From: Xiphydria camelus
Taxonomy: Eukaryota; Arthropoda; Insecta; Hymenoptera; Xiphydriidae
Direction of reading: 5' to 3'
DNA: 64,000 nucleotides
Assembly: GCA_963678675.1 (NCBI GenBank)
Contig: OY783195.1
Coordinates: forward strand, 1,684,001 to 1,748,000
The notes under the pieces were generated by a model. It saw nothing but the letters and a program-made list of their open reading frames with translations, had not been told where the DNA came from and searched no databases. The position numbers and the translations under genes were made by a program. This document shows positions 48,701 to 58,508 of this stretch, one piece after another (the stretch's first letter is position 1; each line of letters begins with the position of its first letter).

Positions 48701-51700
48701 TTTCATTTCAGAGGTAATGGAGGAAATTTGAACAAAAAAGGGCGGACAATTGCGGGGAACTAGAGTATTATATTTTAAATGAAGTATTGATGCAATTAGA
48801 TAAAGTAGAAATTATAGTACCATTTCATAAAAAGAAAAAGAAAATGATCATTTTAATCCTTTCCACGTAATTGGAAACGATGAAGAGATACACTCAATTG
48901 AGAAGCTGAATAAGAGACGGTTTTAGAGAAAAAATATTGAATTATAGAGGAAAAGGGGCAACTTAAAAAAATTGAGGAATAAAGGGGAATGGGGAACGAC
49001 ACACTGTGAAGCCTGTAATTTCGAATTAACATAACGTGTAGGCATGCCGAAACACAGCGAAGGGCAGCGAGGGAGGTGTCGAGTGTCTTCTCACGAATAA
49101 AACGGGGTACTCGAGGCATGCTTCGTAAGATCGATCGTCCAACGACTCTTATGGGTATTGGAATGCACGAGTACCTCGGCTGCACAAAGCGCCTATTACA
49201 CACTTGGCGAGTTTTATCGGGGATCATCGATCGTTACGTTTGTACGCGAGCATGCAGTGATAACACCGTAAAATTGTCAACGTTCTACGTAGCTCTTCTA
49301 CTGCAAACTACGCACGTACGATTCGAGCGATCTATAAATGCTCCGTTGAGATGTGCATGCTAAAACGAATATACGTACAATACTGAGTACATGTATACGA
49401 TAAGCGTGAATTAACGAAGAAAAAAAAACACATCAAATCTCTATAACGCATTCGACGCTCGATGCGACTAAAAGGTAGAATAACGTGGGACGAAAATGAG
49501 ATACTTATCGCTACGTCCTTTTGGCATGGAACAATACATTTCGACGAAGGCGTGAAAAAATAACTAGAGTTCGGCAAAGGGTATACGGAAAAGAACGTAA
49601 AACATCGTTCCGGAAGCTGCACAGTGAGAAAAATAACTTGCCGATTTTCGAAAGGGGGCGATTTCACATCCGAAAACAAAAAATGAGCACTAATTCCAAC
49701 TTGATTCGTGTAGGTATACATTGATACTCTCTGATACTAAAAAGTTTCATAAAAATTGGAAGCTTATAACTATTATACATGTTTATTTATTCGAATCACA
49801 CACGTCTAGTTATTCTAACCAGAAAATGGTCAGTCAAACCAAACATATGAAGGATCCATATTTCAGCAAACGGTTCGGTTATGGTCACCAGGATTTTGGT
49901 TAAATTGACCAGGTTAATTTTCTCAGTGCAGTGGGAAATATAAGAGAGAGAGAGAGAGTCCCAATTTTGGCTCCGCTTCATCCCCCGGTGACAATTACTG
50001 CGCATTAGTGTCGACGAATACAGATCTATGGTATAATATGCATAAGGAATTGCTAGGCGACGAGAAACTTTTCTTTTTATGTGGACAGGTAGTTTTGTGT
50101 GCATAGGTGTATCGTCGCAATTTCGCTGTTCACCATCGTTGATGGAGTGGCTCCGCTGGTTTCAAATTTTCTCTGCTAATTGCGTACGTCTACGTAGTGT
50201 CGAGAAAGGGAGGTGTTTCGCTCCGCTGTGAAATATCGTACTACTGGCGTCTGAGATATATAGAGAAGGAGAGAGAGAGAGAAAGTAAGAGCAGGGACTC
50301 GAGCCGGAAAATTAATAAAGCGTCACCGCGCCAACAGGAAAATTTCGTTTGCTCTTAAAGGTTTTAGCTGGATGGTGAAGATGGAATGACGACGAGAGGA
50401 ACGGGGAGTTCGCGTCTATCCTCTCTCATTCTCGCGAAGACGATAAATTTCCGGTCGTCGCTGCTCGCAGTAAAACGAGTATTAAGGTGCACCGTCGCGC
50501 TTTTAATGTATGCGCTGCAGAGAACAGGATGAAGTTCGGGAAGCGTTTCGTTGGGCCTCTGCCGGAGTAGATAGCGGAGATGAAGTGACACGTAGGAGTA
50601 AATATATTTCCGAAAACATATGGTTTCGTACGGTGGACCGTCGTCTGCGTGGCTGTGTCAGGAAGAGAGTCGGTAGTTCATTGTACTATTTATAACTTTG
50701 TACGTTTCTTCTTGCTCGAGGAAAAGAGCACATAATTCTAATGGGTTCTCGAAGGCCGTCTATATGAAGTCCGTAAGAAATATGACGTTAAGTTGCATAC
50801 TAAAATGCCTTCAAAGTTTGCAGCACGTCGTATTTCGAAGCACGTCGTACGAATGGTGGGAAAACATGCGAGCTTGTGCGTTCTTTACGACGTATTTCTT
50901 TTAACCCATTAGAGTGCTCGCTGGCAACTTTAGTTGCCGAGCAATTTCTTATTTGAGACATTGGATGAAGCATTTTGCGCTGTTCGATAAATGTCTTCGG
51001 AAGTTTAGTTCATTGAAACGAAAAAGAGTGCAATTTCTGAAACCAATAACTGAACATTTTACAAACGATTAATTAAATATCTGCAAACAAGAATTGTTTG
51101 GAAACAGAAAATGATGCTCGAACCGATTCGAACGATGGTACACCGGAAAGATCGCAATTTCAGGGAGGAAAGGAGCGGAACGTTAATGAACAGAATTAAA
51201 GCGTGAAACGGAAGCAGACGGCGGGTTGCAAGCGCGATACTCGTGGCACAATGGAAGAAAGAAGGAACAAGAAACGAAATTTCGGCTCGTCATTAAACCG
51301 CATTTACGATTCGCCAAAATCCTCGTTTCTTATTACCATTTTGTCTCTCAGGCATAACGGTTGTCGTCGTCGAAACGCGTCAGAGACAGAGACTTTGCGG
51401 TCAACACCAAGCAACGACTATAAGAAGTACTTTAACGTTCGCAAAGAAAAGAAACAGACTGGAGCGAATTGTGTGCTTTTCTAGTTTAACACGACACGAT
51501 GCACTTCTACCAAAGTATCCTACATCGATAAGTGGCGATAGAGTAGTGTGAGACTGTGTAACAGAGAGAGAGATAGAGAGCCCGCACTGAGGTACAATGC
51601 AACGGTCCGTCTGCCAAATTTTCCGGTGTCCGAAACGCCGCGTAATCGCTTGTACGAGCGAATGCGAAGACCGAGCGAGCGATAGCCGCTCGGGGGCGCG

Positions 51701-54700
51701 CGAAGGCACGAATTCCCCGCGAAGAGTCGCGCGAATATCGAAATTGAATCGAAATTTAGCATCCTCCGCATAAATTTCGAACGCCAGGGGTGCGGATGCG
51801 GTTATTGGCACTTGTCCGGATATTGGCACTTGCGCGAATATTGCGGAAAATGCTTTATCAGTTTTCCAACGTATGAACGTTTTTCGATAAAGCATGAGGT
51901 AACCAAAATCGTCCGTCAGCTTTCGGTAAGATTCCGTATTTCCTGCATATCGTGTCTAGCGAAATATGAAGAAAAATTTTCCAACTTTTTTCACACTACA
52001 ACAGACACGCGTATCGATACCGACTACTTGTTACATACGTATTGCAGAATTGTCGCAGAGTTTTAGCGGCGGGGAGGTATCGTGAAATTATTTGACGATC
52101 CCAAGGGACGAAATCTTGAAAATAATGACTTTTTTTTTCAATGTCTCTTAAAAATAAAAATAACTTTCTACTGACTCGATTAAAAAAAGAGGACCAACCA
52201 TTAAGAAAACGACCAAGTGGGAGTCCTGCTGACTTTTCCCCGCGACTCACATAATTCCCCGACAATTCCAGGTTCTCCGGAATTCCTTGACCGCTGGACA
52301 CCACGCTGTAAAACTCTACATGTTTTCCATTTCGTCCGAAAAAAAAAGGTCGAATCACGTATCGACGGTTCGCATCTTCAATTTCGATCCTTCCTTTCGG
52401 CAGAAGCCGCCAATATCCGTGTCCCCAAAGTGCGAACAACCGCATCTTCCATCCGACTCCTACCCGAAGTGCCACGGAGAATAAGCTACGCGTTGCCACC
52501 GAAAATCACGCGTGACTAGCAGCAATTATTGTCTCGTCAGCACGGGTTCCTGTTCTACGTTCTCGGTACCCTTATCCATGTGCAGATTTCTGGTGTCGAA
52601 TCGCTCATCCTGAAGTAAGTCGAGACCTTTGGCTCTGGTGGAGTGCTGCTGGCCGGCGCCGCGTGCCCCCGCGAAAACCGGGTAGAGCGGGTAGAGTTCC
52701 TGGATTTTGGGGTACTGCTGAAAGACGGTGGGGACCTTGTTGACGGTGGTTTTGATCGGCGGCTCCATGAGTATGAGCCCGCGTTGCAGCGAGGAGACGG
52801 CCGGGGCTACGATCCTCTGTTTGGGCGGCGGCGTCGGCGTCGGCGACCGCGACGAAGTCGTGCTCGCGGGGAGAGTGCCGGCGGTGGTCGTTGGACTGGC
52901 CGTGGATCTCCCGCGCGACTTGGAGGTGAGGAATCGCGCCTCTCCGGCGTTAGGGCCGCGCGCGGCCGCCGTCAAGCCGCGCAGCGTCTGCACGGTCGGC
53001 TTCGGCGCCGGCCGATTGGCCGACTTGCCGTTCTTGTGCTGCACCCGCGACTTGCTCTTGCGCTGCTGTATCTGCGTACTGGTCACGTAGGGTGGCGACC
53101 CGCCTCCGCTCTTTTCCGACTTTTGCTTGCCCTTGACGAGGAAGTCCTTGTGCTTGGAGAAATTCGTCTCCCTGGCTTTCACGAAGTTGGGCCGCCGCGG
53201 CGCGCCGATCGCGCCGGGGTTGTAAAGGGAGTATTCCGTTCGATCGGGCAGGGTCGAGGTGCCGTGGAAGATCAAGGCCCACTCGTGGAGCGTCGCGCGA
53301 CCTGGGGGCCGCAATCGCCCGGATAAAGGGGCGAGCTGCGCGTTCGCCGACTCGACTCGCATCTCGCAAGCAGCTCTTTGGATTAGTGCGCCCGAGGTGT
53401 AATTGGTTCGCGGAGCTGATTGCGAGACGGAGATATCGCCGGGATTTGCGTGTGGCGAGCCAGCGCGTCGTATTGGCAAGAGCGAATTGGTGCGTTCGAA
53501 TGGTAGACATTCGACTTCCCAGATGGAACAAAATGGCAATTTTTTAAAAATTATCTAAATGTATCTGATACAAAATGTATAACCGATGTCTGTCCGAAAG
53601 GAAACTTATTTTTCGGATAGTTTAAAGGTATCTCAAAGGTATTCGAAAAATAAGTTGTCTTTCGGACGGGCTTTAATTACACATTTTGCAGGTTTCACAG
53701 CCCCTATTTATCTTATTTTAGGAATAATAGGAACAATTTTAAAAAAGGACAATTTTGATTATAAAAAAAGGAGATCTTCCAGCAATTAGAAACGTGCAAT
53801 TAGAAACTGAATAATAGGAGGTTTTAGGGGATAAATATAGAATTATACCTAGTAAAAATGGGGAAAATTGCGAGATTTAGGGTAAAAAAGGAAAAACTTA
53901 AAAAAATGGGAAATAAAAGGGAATAGAGGACACATTATACATTTAGCTAACTTTTTGAAAATTGCCCTCTTGTTTTACCTGGATTGGTACAAGCCTCACG
54001 TTCTTTGGTACCGGGCGATAAAATAGTTGGAGAGCTAGGCACGATACCAGTGCGGAATCGTACTAAGATACTTGCAAATTTAGAGATTTAGCCAAAACCC
54101 ACATTGCGTCTTACACATGCGAGATGTAACTCCGATCGAGCTACCCGTGAAACGAGTACATTGTTAGGATGATGAATAAATCGCATCGCATCGCGTTGTC
54201 TGGCTCGAGAAGACCGACCTGATGTCATGGTTCAGCGATAGATTTCGGATTTACCGTGTAAGCTGCATTTTAAAAGTTGGATGAAAGCTTGGAATTATAT
54301 ATTAATCCAGCGCGTGAAACTACATCGAGTCAATGTCGAAAGTAACGATTGTAACATACTATACATCTGTGAATTTAAAAAGTGACACTAAAATCCACTT
54401 TATATCGCATGTGCGGCATCTAACGGCCTTCGCGCGTTAGTTCCTATCATTAGTCGATCCATTTTAAACTTCTCAACGACGTCAATTCTTAATTGTGCGG
54501 AAGCGTTAAAGAACGTCGTTGATTGACTTACCCAGATATCGACCCTCGTTGTGTATCTCCAACTTCCACGTGCCGTGTGGCCTCTCGCCCCACGTGTGCA
54601 CCGACATGAAGGGCCACTGGCTGAAGCCGGCCTTCGAGACGTCGTGCGGTCGTTTCGCGAGGAGGGTGCTCTTCGTGCCTTGCGGCGATGTCAGGTGAAT

Positions 54701-57700
54701 CTGAAGGTCTCCCCTTCTCGATGCCATCAGCGATACCTTAGCCTGGGATCAGATCGTTACGGATACCCCGCGATTTCGCGCACGTATACGAAGCGTCGAT
54801 CGCCCGTCGATTCTACGAGAACCGCTGCGCTTACCTGTACGTGCTCCAGGAAATTCACGCCGCTGCATTCTTTCACGTACAACTCCAGCATCAACTGACT
54901 CTTCGGAGGGATGGATCTGTAACACACGCAAAAGGCCTCGGATGTGGAAACGTGTGCAAACACTGAGAAAATAGTTTATTTGTAGTCAATATACGTGTAC
55001 TTCTTGGGGTTATGGGGAAATAAATATTTCTTCGGGCCAAGAAGATATTCGTTAACTCTACACGGGAAAAAAATTAATTGTAACGTTTACTAAGTTTGAA
55101 ATAAATTCGGGACAAGGCCAATTTATCGTTACGATAACTACAATTTTAGTACAAATTACAGCAAACGCTTGATGCTTCTACAAGTTTTACTATAATGTTT
55201 ATTAGAATTGCGTACAAACCTGCCCATATGCGGCGCTGAAACCTCGCACTTGTGCTGCTCCGGAACTTGCCTCCATCTTCTGGCCAGGCGAACCATTGCA
55301 GCGGCGTCCATCAGACCGTAACCGAAGCTGTGGCTCACTGTAATTCATACTAGTTCAACGATACTCGGACACGTTCGAAAGATCTGGTAGAAGACGCGAC
55401 GGATAATCTTCTTCCGCGGCTATTTTTATCGCGTGTCCACGCGAAATTAAATTTCCGACTCACAAGCCGTATCACTAACCGTTTCTGCCCACGCCGTTCG
55501 TCACCCAATCGGGTGCCTTCAGGTTCGCAGGTTTCGCCGTTCTGACAACTATGTGCTGCATGTCTCTCCAGGTGAGGGCTCTGTTCGCCTCCAGGGCCAA
55601 GGCGCAAATACCGGCCGCCAGCGGCGCGGACGCCGAAGTCCCCGTGTGACTACTGGTGCAGTGATGATGGAGATCAGTGGTCACCACTTGTTTCTCCCCT
55701 GTCGACCCCGAACTGTAAGTCGTCGCTAGGGTGGACGAGCAGGCCTCGCTGTACCACGGTACCAGTCCGTTCTCCGTCGCGCTACTTATCGACAAGGTCC
55801 AGATGCTGTTCGTGTAACCATCACAATTGCAGTTGTCGTGGTCCCGGCCGCCGTTTCCGGAGGCCCAGACGAAGATGGAACCCTTGCCGTTACGACCCTG
55901 ACGAGAGGAGGGACTGGTTCGAGCGAATATCGAATGGAAATCTTTGGGCCGGAATTATTTATATGCGAATGAGATAACGCTTTTCTCTGTAAGTTAACTA
56001 CCGTGCGGTGTCACTATTTCGACATTTGCTTTAGGACTTCATGAACGAACTAAGAATCGTAACAGAGAATAAGTATCAGAGAAGAATGAGGTAATTTTGC
56101 TCGCACTTTGATCGTCATTATTTTCGCAACTAAGTGTTTTAGATGAAAATTAGTGTAATACATTTTTGAAGATTATATTCATATCTGGCAAAAAGTACTA
56201 TACCTGTCAATGTAGCTGAAAATCTCAGAGATAATGAGATAATCGTGGCTAAAGTAAATGTTGGACTACGGATGAAATATAATACATAGCTCGTTTGTTC
56301 ACAAAAATATCTATTTCAATCACGAGTCTCTCGTTACCGATGAATTTTCAGCTGAAGTTGGTGAGATATTTTTTTGAAGCCTAGTTTATTGACCTACAAA
56401 AAGCCCTGTACAATTACAGCGGAAATATCTACAGGAAGAGAGAATCACGACGGAAGCGAAACGAAACAGTTTCATATTTCATCCCGCAACAGGTTTCGAG
56501 ACTTACTTTGGTGATGCCTTCGATGAAAGCTCTAGTGGCGAGCTCACCCGGTCCGTCGACAGTTTTTCCGTCGTCATCCGGACCCCAGGACGCGCTATAA
56601 ATATCAATGTGTTGCGGATTTAAGCTCAAGGAACGCGCTTCGACGGCGTCGGTCACGTCGCCGTCCAGCATCCGAACACCTGAAAAGTAAAAGGGTGGCG
56701 CGATTGACGTGAAAAAAGGGCTCCCCCTTCGGCGCAATTCCGCATCATTGAACCAAAATAACTGCTGAACGCTTGCCTCCGACTCCGGCGCCGAAAGCGA
56801 TTCCAACGGCGCATATTGAATTGTTAGCAGTTGCCGCTACTTCGCCGGCGCACCTGGTGCCGTGTCGATTACTGTCTACGAGATCGTATCTCGGCATCGG
56901 GTCTTCGTCGTGACTGTTGACGTCGTAACTGGCTTGAGGGTCCTGAGCAAAAAATAGATATCCGTACGATGAAGGATAAGCTTTTTTGTGAGCACGCATT
57001 GAGAAAAATAAGGGCAATCTCAGAGACGTTCAATTATATTAACCCTCGTACGGCCCTCATTTTGACTGCACACTTGAGACTTTCGGGTCAAATATGACCC
57101 AATCGGAAATAAAAAATAAATGTATACCGTATGTGAGGCTAAACTTACTCGCCAGGAAAGATTCTCGAATAACAATTATCTCATTACCCCTGTGAGCTTT
57201 TTGACTCATATTTGCATAGTACTTTTTTGAAAATTACGTTTTTATCTACAATAAAGTCTTGTATCAGTATAGGCCAAAAATTCACAAATAATGGGATAAC
57301 AGTGATTGAAATTTCTTTCCTGACGACTAAGTTTAGCATTACGTGATACACTGATTATTAATCAAATTTATTCAGTTCCTTGAATGTATTGTAAAATTAC
57401 TAAATATCGCAAAAAATTTAAATCTATTTAGTCTATACATGGCACGTGCCTCAATATTGAACACTACGAGTCACTATAGTCCCGAGGATCGTATGAGGGT
57501 TGAAAGCATTCGTATACTTATAACAGAGATCCCCTGTGGAGAGATCGTTTAAGAACATTTTTAAGCAAGTTTGACTCGCTGAAATGTATCAACTTCACTG
57601 TTTCGAGTAAATCAGTGCACCTAGTCATCTCGTCGCAAGTGTCAGAACGGTAGCAAGTTCTCTTCCTCCTAAATTTTTTCCACGAAACACATACAAGCGC

Positions 57701-58508
57701 TTCCTTATGACGCCGAGCAAAGTCTCGGCAGCGTTCTTCAGTTAATAAGTAATTCATCCCATTAAGCAAATGGGGATTATACGCGACTAAGCGTCGATGT
57801 CTCAGTCCTACGAAGCGTCCGCCAATTTCACATCGCGAACAAACGTTCCTTTGACTCGAACAGGATTTATCCCTCGCAACATATCAAACTCTTTCCGAGT
57901 ATAATCCGCGAAGCGTGACGCACGGCGACGGTCTCTCGCAATGAACCGTACAGCCCCCACACGCCCCTTCTTGGAAAAATCCGCACGCAAAGCCGGGATA
58001 TGAACGTAGCGGAGCGAAGTACAGAGGCGCCGAGCACTCACGTAGTTCCTGTAGAGATCCGGATGATCCTTCTCCAAACCGTCGTCGAGGATGGTCACGA
58101 CTACGCCGCTTCCGGTGATTCCTTCCGCCCATGCGGCCTGCACATTCATATCCAACCCATTCCCGCGATTCTGAAATGAAAGTCGTCCACGATCGATGCA
58201 CATGGATAGCTCAATGCCGGCTCGTAATGCATCGGCGACATCGGCGCAGCGGCTTCAACGTTATCATTACCCGACGGTCGACTTACCAAGTACCACATTT
58301 GACGCCACCTATCATCGTTCAGAAAGGGCTGCACGCCCGAGGAGGCGCGTTTGTTCGTCAAATCTCTCTTCGTTCGCGATTTGGCGCGTTGCTGCTCGGC
58401 ACGACGAACCCTGAAGTCCTCGGCCAGCCGATAGTGGACTCCGTAATGGGGTTTCGTCGACCTCTTCACCACCGATTGATGTTCCAGGTGATACCAATCG
58501 TCGACTAT
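36314..58508 (-). CDS. Fur1: Furin-like proprotein convertase (Furin 1 type), 3' part of gene with alternative ends
   Basis: A secretory-pathway serine endoprotease that cuts precursors after basic motifs. Constant exons: 58508-58287, 58170-58042, 56942-56777, 56679-56507, 55897-55480, 55337-55220, 54916-54835 and 54742-54532. They total 1519 bases and end in phase 1. Alternative ends: 53301-52526, or 47836-47552 joined to 36777-36314, or 47836-47337 read through. All three stay in frame and give 764, 755 and 672 residues counted from the first exon seen. The whole catalytic triad, oxyanion Asn, autocleavage site RTKR and RGD of the P domain are present. The signal peptide and the first part of the prodomain are not found between 58508 and 64000, so the 5' exons should lie to the right of the window. 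In Drosophila, Dfur1 is also known to vary its C-terminus by splicing. Confidence 0.93.
38130..38815. repeat. Large foldback element of about 690 bp
   Basis: The two arms match over most of their length: TTGGGATAGGGCTGAATTT with AAATTTAGCCCTACCCCAAT, TGTTGCTTCTGGTGGTCAAA with TTTGACCACCAGAAACAACA, and AAAATTGTAGAGCCCGAAAT with ATTTCGAGCTCTACAATTTT. The short frames at 38392-38144 (minus) and 38513-38731 (plus) read the same peptide motif outwards from the two arms, so they reflect the palindrome and are not two genes. Confidence 0.85.
39414..39709. repeat. MITE family L, copy 2
   Basis: Ends TACTGAGAGAAATAATTGAG and CAATTATTTCTCTCAGTGTA are complementary, with repeated AAGAAAATAT motifs in both arms. 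It matches the element at 18104-18480. Confidence 0.8.
40507..40895. repeat. Pogo/Tigger-like MITE flanked by TA
   Basis: The ends CAGTCGAAATTCAATTATCT and GAACAATCGAGGTTCGACTG are inverted repeats and both are flanked by TA, the target duplication of Tc1/mariner and pogo elements. The subterminal GATTATCCGAAC motifs and the CAGTCGAACCTCG-type end resemble Tigger/pogo ends. There is no transposase frame. Confidence 0.7.
42586..42930. repeat. Family K element split by a family A MITE
   Basis: GTGTTATTCTGTACGAAATG at the left pairs with CAGTTTCGTACAGAAAAGCC at the right. A complete family A palindrome (42649-42874) lies between, so the two K arms are pushed apart. Confidence 0.75.
42649..42874. 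repeat. MITE family A, copy 7 (nested)
   Basis: A palindrome from CATGTGAGACTAAACTTAGT to GAGTAAGTTTAGCCTCACAT, with the family core TATTATCTCATTATCTATGA and its complement. Confidence 0.85.
43036..43150 (+). repeat. tRNA-like (SINE-head) sequence, degenerate
   Basis: TAGCTCAGGCGG at 43043-43054 fits the RNA polymerase III A box, and CGTTCGAATCG at 43083-43093 fits the B box, with tRNA-like spacing of about 40 bases. The flanking 7-base acceptor arms do not pair, so this is not a working tRNA gene. A tRNA-derived SINE relic is the likely reading. Confidence 0.4.
44083..44213. repeat. Family K element, short complete copy (131 bp)
   Basis: Ends ATGGCGCTATTCTGTAC and GTACAGATAGCGCCAT are perfect complements apart from one base. 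The arms also share AAGCTCTTTAAAGTGCTATA and the near complement TATAGAGTGTAGCTTCTT. Confidence 0.85.
44621..44802. repeat. Inverted repeat of about 180 bp
   Basis: GGATCCTATCGCTGGTGACT pairs with AGTCACCAGCGACAGAATCC, and ACTCTAACCAATGAATAATT pairs with ATTATTCATTGGTTAGTACG. A short non-repeated centre separates the arms. Confidence 0.85.
47337..47836 (-). CDS. Fur1: Furin alternative exon: second version of the P-domain end, with internal donor
   Basis: Acceptor GAATTCCAG ends at 47837 and the exon opens in phase 1. [14 protein letters not shown] is the last strand of the P domain. An acidic, Gln/Pro-rich linker with SSGC and HRC follows. At 47552 a donor CTAG|GTGCGT lets the exon join the cysteine-rich exon at 36777 in frame, making [13 protein letters not shown]. 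Without that splice the frame continues into [16 protein letters not shown], a hydrophobic stretch long enough for a weak membrane anchor, and stops at 47337. The spliced form is well supported by phase and cysteine spacing. The read-through form is possible but could be chance. Confidence 0.85.
48416..48540. repeat. MITE family C, copy 6 (short)
   Basis: A palindrome of about 125 bp: TACTGAGAAAAGAGTTTATT at the left, AATAAACTCTTCCCTTAGTG at the right, GGCCAACGAAATATTTCTTC in the centre. Confidence 0.8.
48676..49020. repeat. Dispersed repeat family P
   Basis: GGCTTCACAATCCCTATTTA begins a stretch with GAGGAAATTTGAACAAAAAA. It ends with GAGGAATAAAGGGGAATGGG and CTGTGAAGCCTG, the complement of the beginning. 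The same order of motifs is seen at about 53688-53945. Confidence 0.65.
49790..49930. repeat. MITE family E, copy 3 (right part)
   Basis: TCTAGTTATTCTAACCAGAA, AAGGATCCATATTTCAGCAA and AATTTTCTCAGTGCA match the right half of family E copy 2. Confidence 0.7.
52526..53301 (-). CDS. Fur1: Furin alternative last exon: first version of the P-domain end with a long soluble tail
   Basis: Acceptor CCCCCAG ends at 53302 and the exon opens in phase 1, 1.2 kb after constant exon 8. [24 protein letters not shown] completes the P domain in a second way (here given in part: [11 protein letters not shown]). The remaining 230 residues or so are Lys/Arg/Ser/Pro/Thr-rich and low in complexity. [14 protein letters not shown] segment, a poly-Thr/Pro part and an acidic end follow, with a stop at 52526. 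No membrane segment is present, so this form should be secreted or only loosely held. The opposite strand also has long frames, as expected from GC-rich coding DNA. The P-domain match and phase make the exon convincing. Whether it is truly the last exon is inferred. Confidence 0.85.
53302..54531. other. Fur1: Furin intron with repeats
   Basis: Holds an inverted repeat at about 53590-53672 (CCGAAAGGAAACTTATTTTT pairing with AAAAATAAGTTGTCTTTCGG) and a family P element at about 53688-53945. No exon is seen. Confidence 0.6.
54532..54742 (-). CDS. Fur1: Furin constant exon 8: P domain core
   Basis: Starts after CCCAG with [17 protein letters not shown], including the RGD conserved in furins. It continues through [13 protein letters not shown] and HGTWKLEI, and ends RYL plus one base at the donor CTGG|GTAAGT. 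The P domain stabilises the catalytic domain. Because the exon ends in phase 1 before the last strand, the next exon must finish the fold. Confidence 0.92.
54835..54916 (-). CDS. Fur1: Furin constant exon 7: start of P domain
   Basis: Encodes [19 protein letters not shown] and then LEHVQ, matching the section of furin before its LEHAQ motif. Borders are TTACAG at 54917 and CAG|GTAAGC at 54835. Phase 2 in, phase 0 out. Confidence 0.9.
54960..55205. repeat. Family C and family B fragments filling a furin intron
   Basis: The intron (54917-55219, 303 bp) consists mainly of one family C fragment (ACACTGAGAAAATAGTTTAT at 54961) and one family B arm (CACGGGAAAAAAATTAATTG at 55061). Only about 40 bases at the acceptor side and 15 at the donor side are not repeat. 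Confidence 0.75.
55220..55337 (-). CDS. Fur1: Furin constant exon 6: end of catalytic domain
   Basis: Begins in phase 1 with the V of [16 protein letters not shown], a hallmark of furins after the catalytic Ser region, and runs to CEVSAPHMG. Donor CAG|GTTTGT at 55220; phase 2 out. Confidence 0.92.
55480..55897 (-). CDS. Fur1: Furin constant exon 5: oxyanion Asn and catalytic Ser
   Basis: The largest catalytic exon (418 bases). [20 protein letters not shown] carries the oxyanion-hole Asn. [19 protein letters not shown] is the conserved substrate-pocket loop, and [15 protein letters not shown] holds the nucleophilic Ser. It ends [10 protein letters not shown] at AACG|GTTAGT. Confidence 0.96.
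56507..56679 (-). CDS. Fur1: Furin constant exon 4
   Basis: Starts with the V of [17 protein letters not shown] and carries [19 protein letters not shown], nearly invariant among furins and part of the substrate cleft and calcium site. Donor AAA|GTAAGT; phase 0 out. Its upstream intron uses a GC donor (see the findings). Confidence 0.95.
56777..56942 (-). CDS. Fur1: Furin constant exon 3: catalytic His
   Basis: [20 protein letters not shown] is followed by [13 protein letters not shown] with the catalytic His. It ends GAGVGG in phase 1 at GGAG|GCAAGC, a GC-AG intron border. Acceptor GCTCAG at 56943. Confidence 0.95.
56943..58041. other. Fur1: Furin intron, 1.1 kb, with a family A MITE
   Basis: Contains a family A palindrome at 57124-57350 (ATGTGAGGCTAAACTTACTC to ACTAAGTTTAGCATTACGTG). 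Its left flank has AT-rich DNA and ATGACCCAATCGG. No exon is seen. A divergent relic of the same family may lie in the next intron near 56150-56260. Confidence 0.7.
58042..58170 (-). CDS. Fur1: Furin constant exon 2: catalytic Asp
   Basis: Opens with [20 protein letters not shown] and carries [17 protein letters not shown], in which the first Asp of the DDG pair is the catalytic one. Borders TTTCAG at 58171 and TAC|GTGAGT at 58042; phase 0 both sides, 43 codons. Confidence 0.95.
58287..58508 (-). CDS. Fur1: Furin constant exon 1 seen: end of prodomain and activation site
   Basis: Starts after TCGCAG with [20 protein letters not shown]. The His-containing LEHQSVVKR corresponds to the pH-sensing internal cleavage site of furin prodomains (HRGVTKR in human furin). 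AKSRTKRD is the primary autocleavage site. The exon continues to the start of the mature enzyme ([13 protein letters not shown]) and ends at TTG|GTAAGT in phase 0. Earlier exons for the signal peptide and first prodomain half are missing from the window. Confidence 0.93.

Larger units (their letters stand above)
47837..52525. other. Fur1: Furin intron; repeats, no exon seen
   Basis: Contains a family C MITE at 48416-48540, a long family P stretch at about 48676-49020 and a family E element at about 49790-49930. Frames of up to 167 codons (for example 52499-51996 minus) have no recognisable product. Confidence 0.5.

Noticed and set aside
52643..53326. Plus-strand open frame of 227 codons
   Set aside because: Shadow of the furin soluble-tail exon on the other strand.
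1849..57350. Regularly recurring palindromes considered as a CRISPR-like array
   Set aside because: The copies are kilobases apart, 130-250 bp long and nested in each other; they are transposon-derived, and the DNA is eukaryotic.
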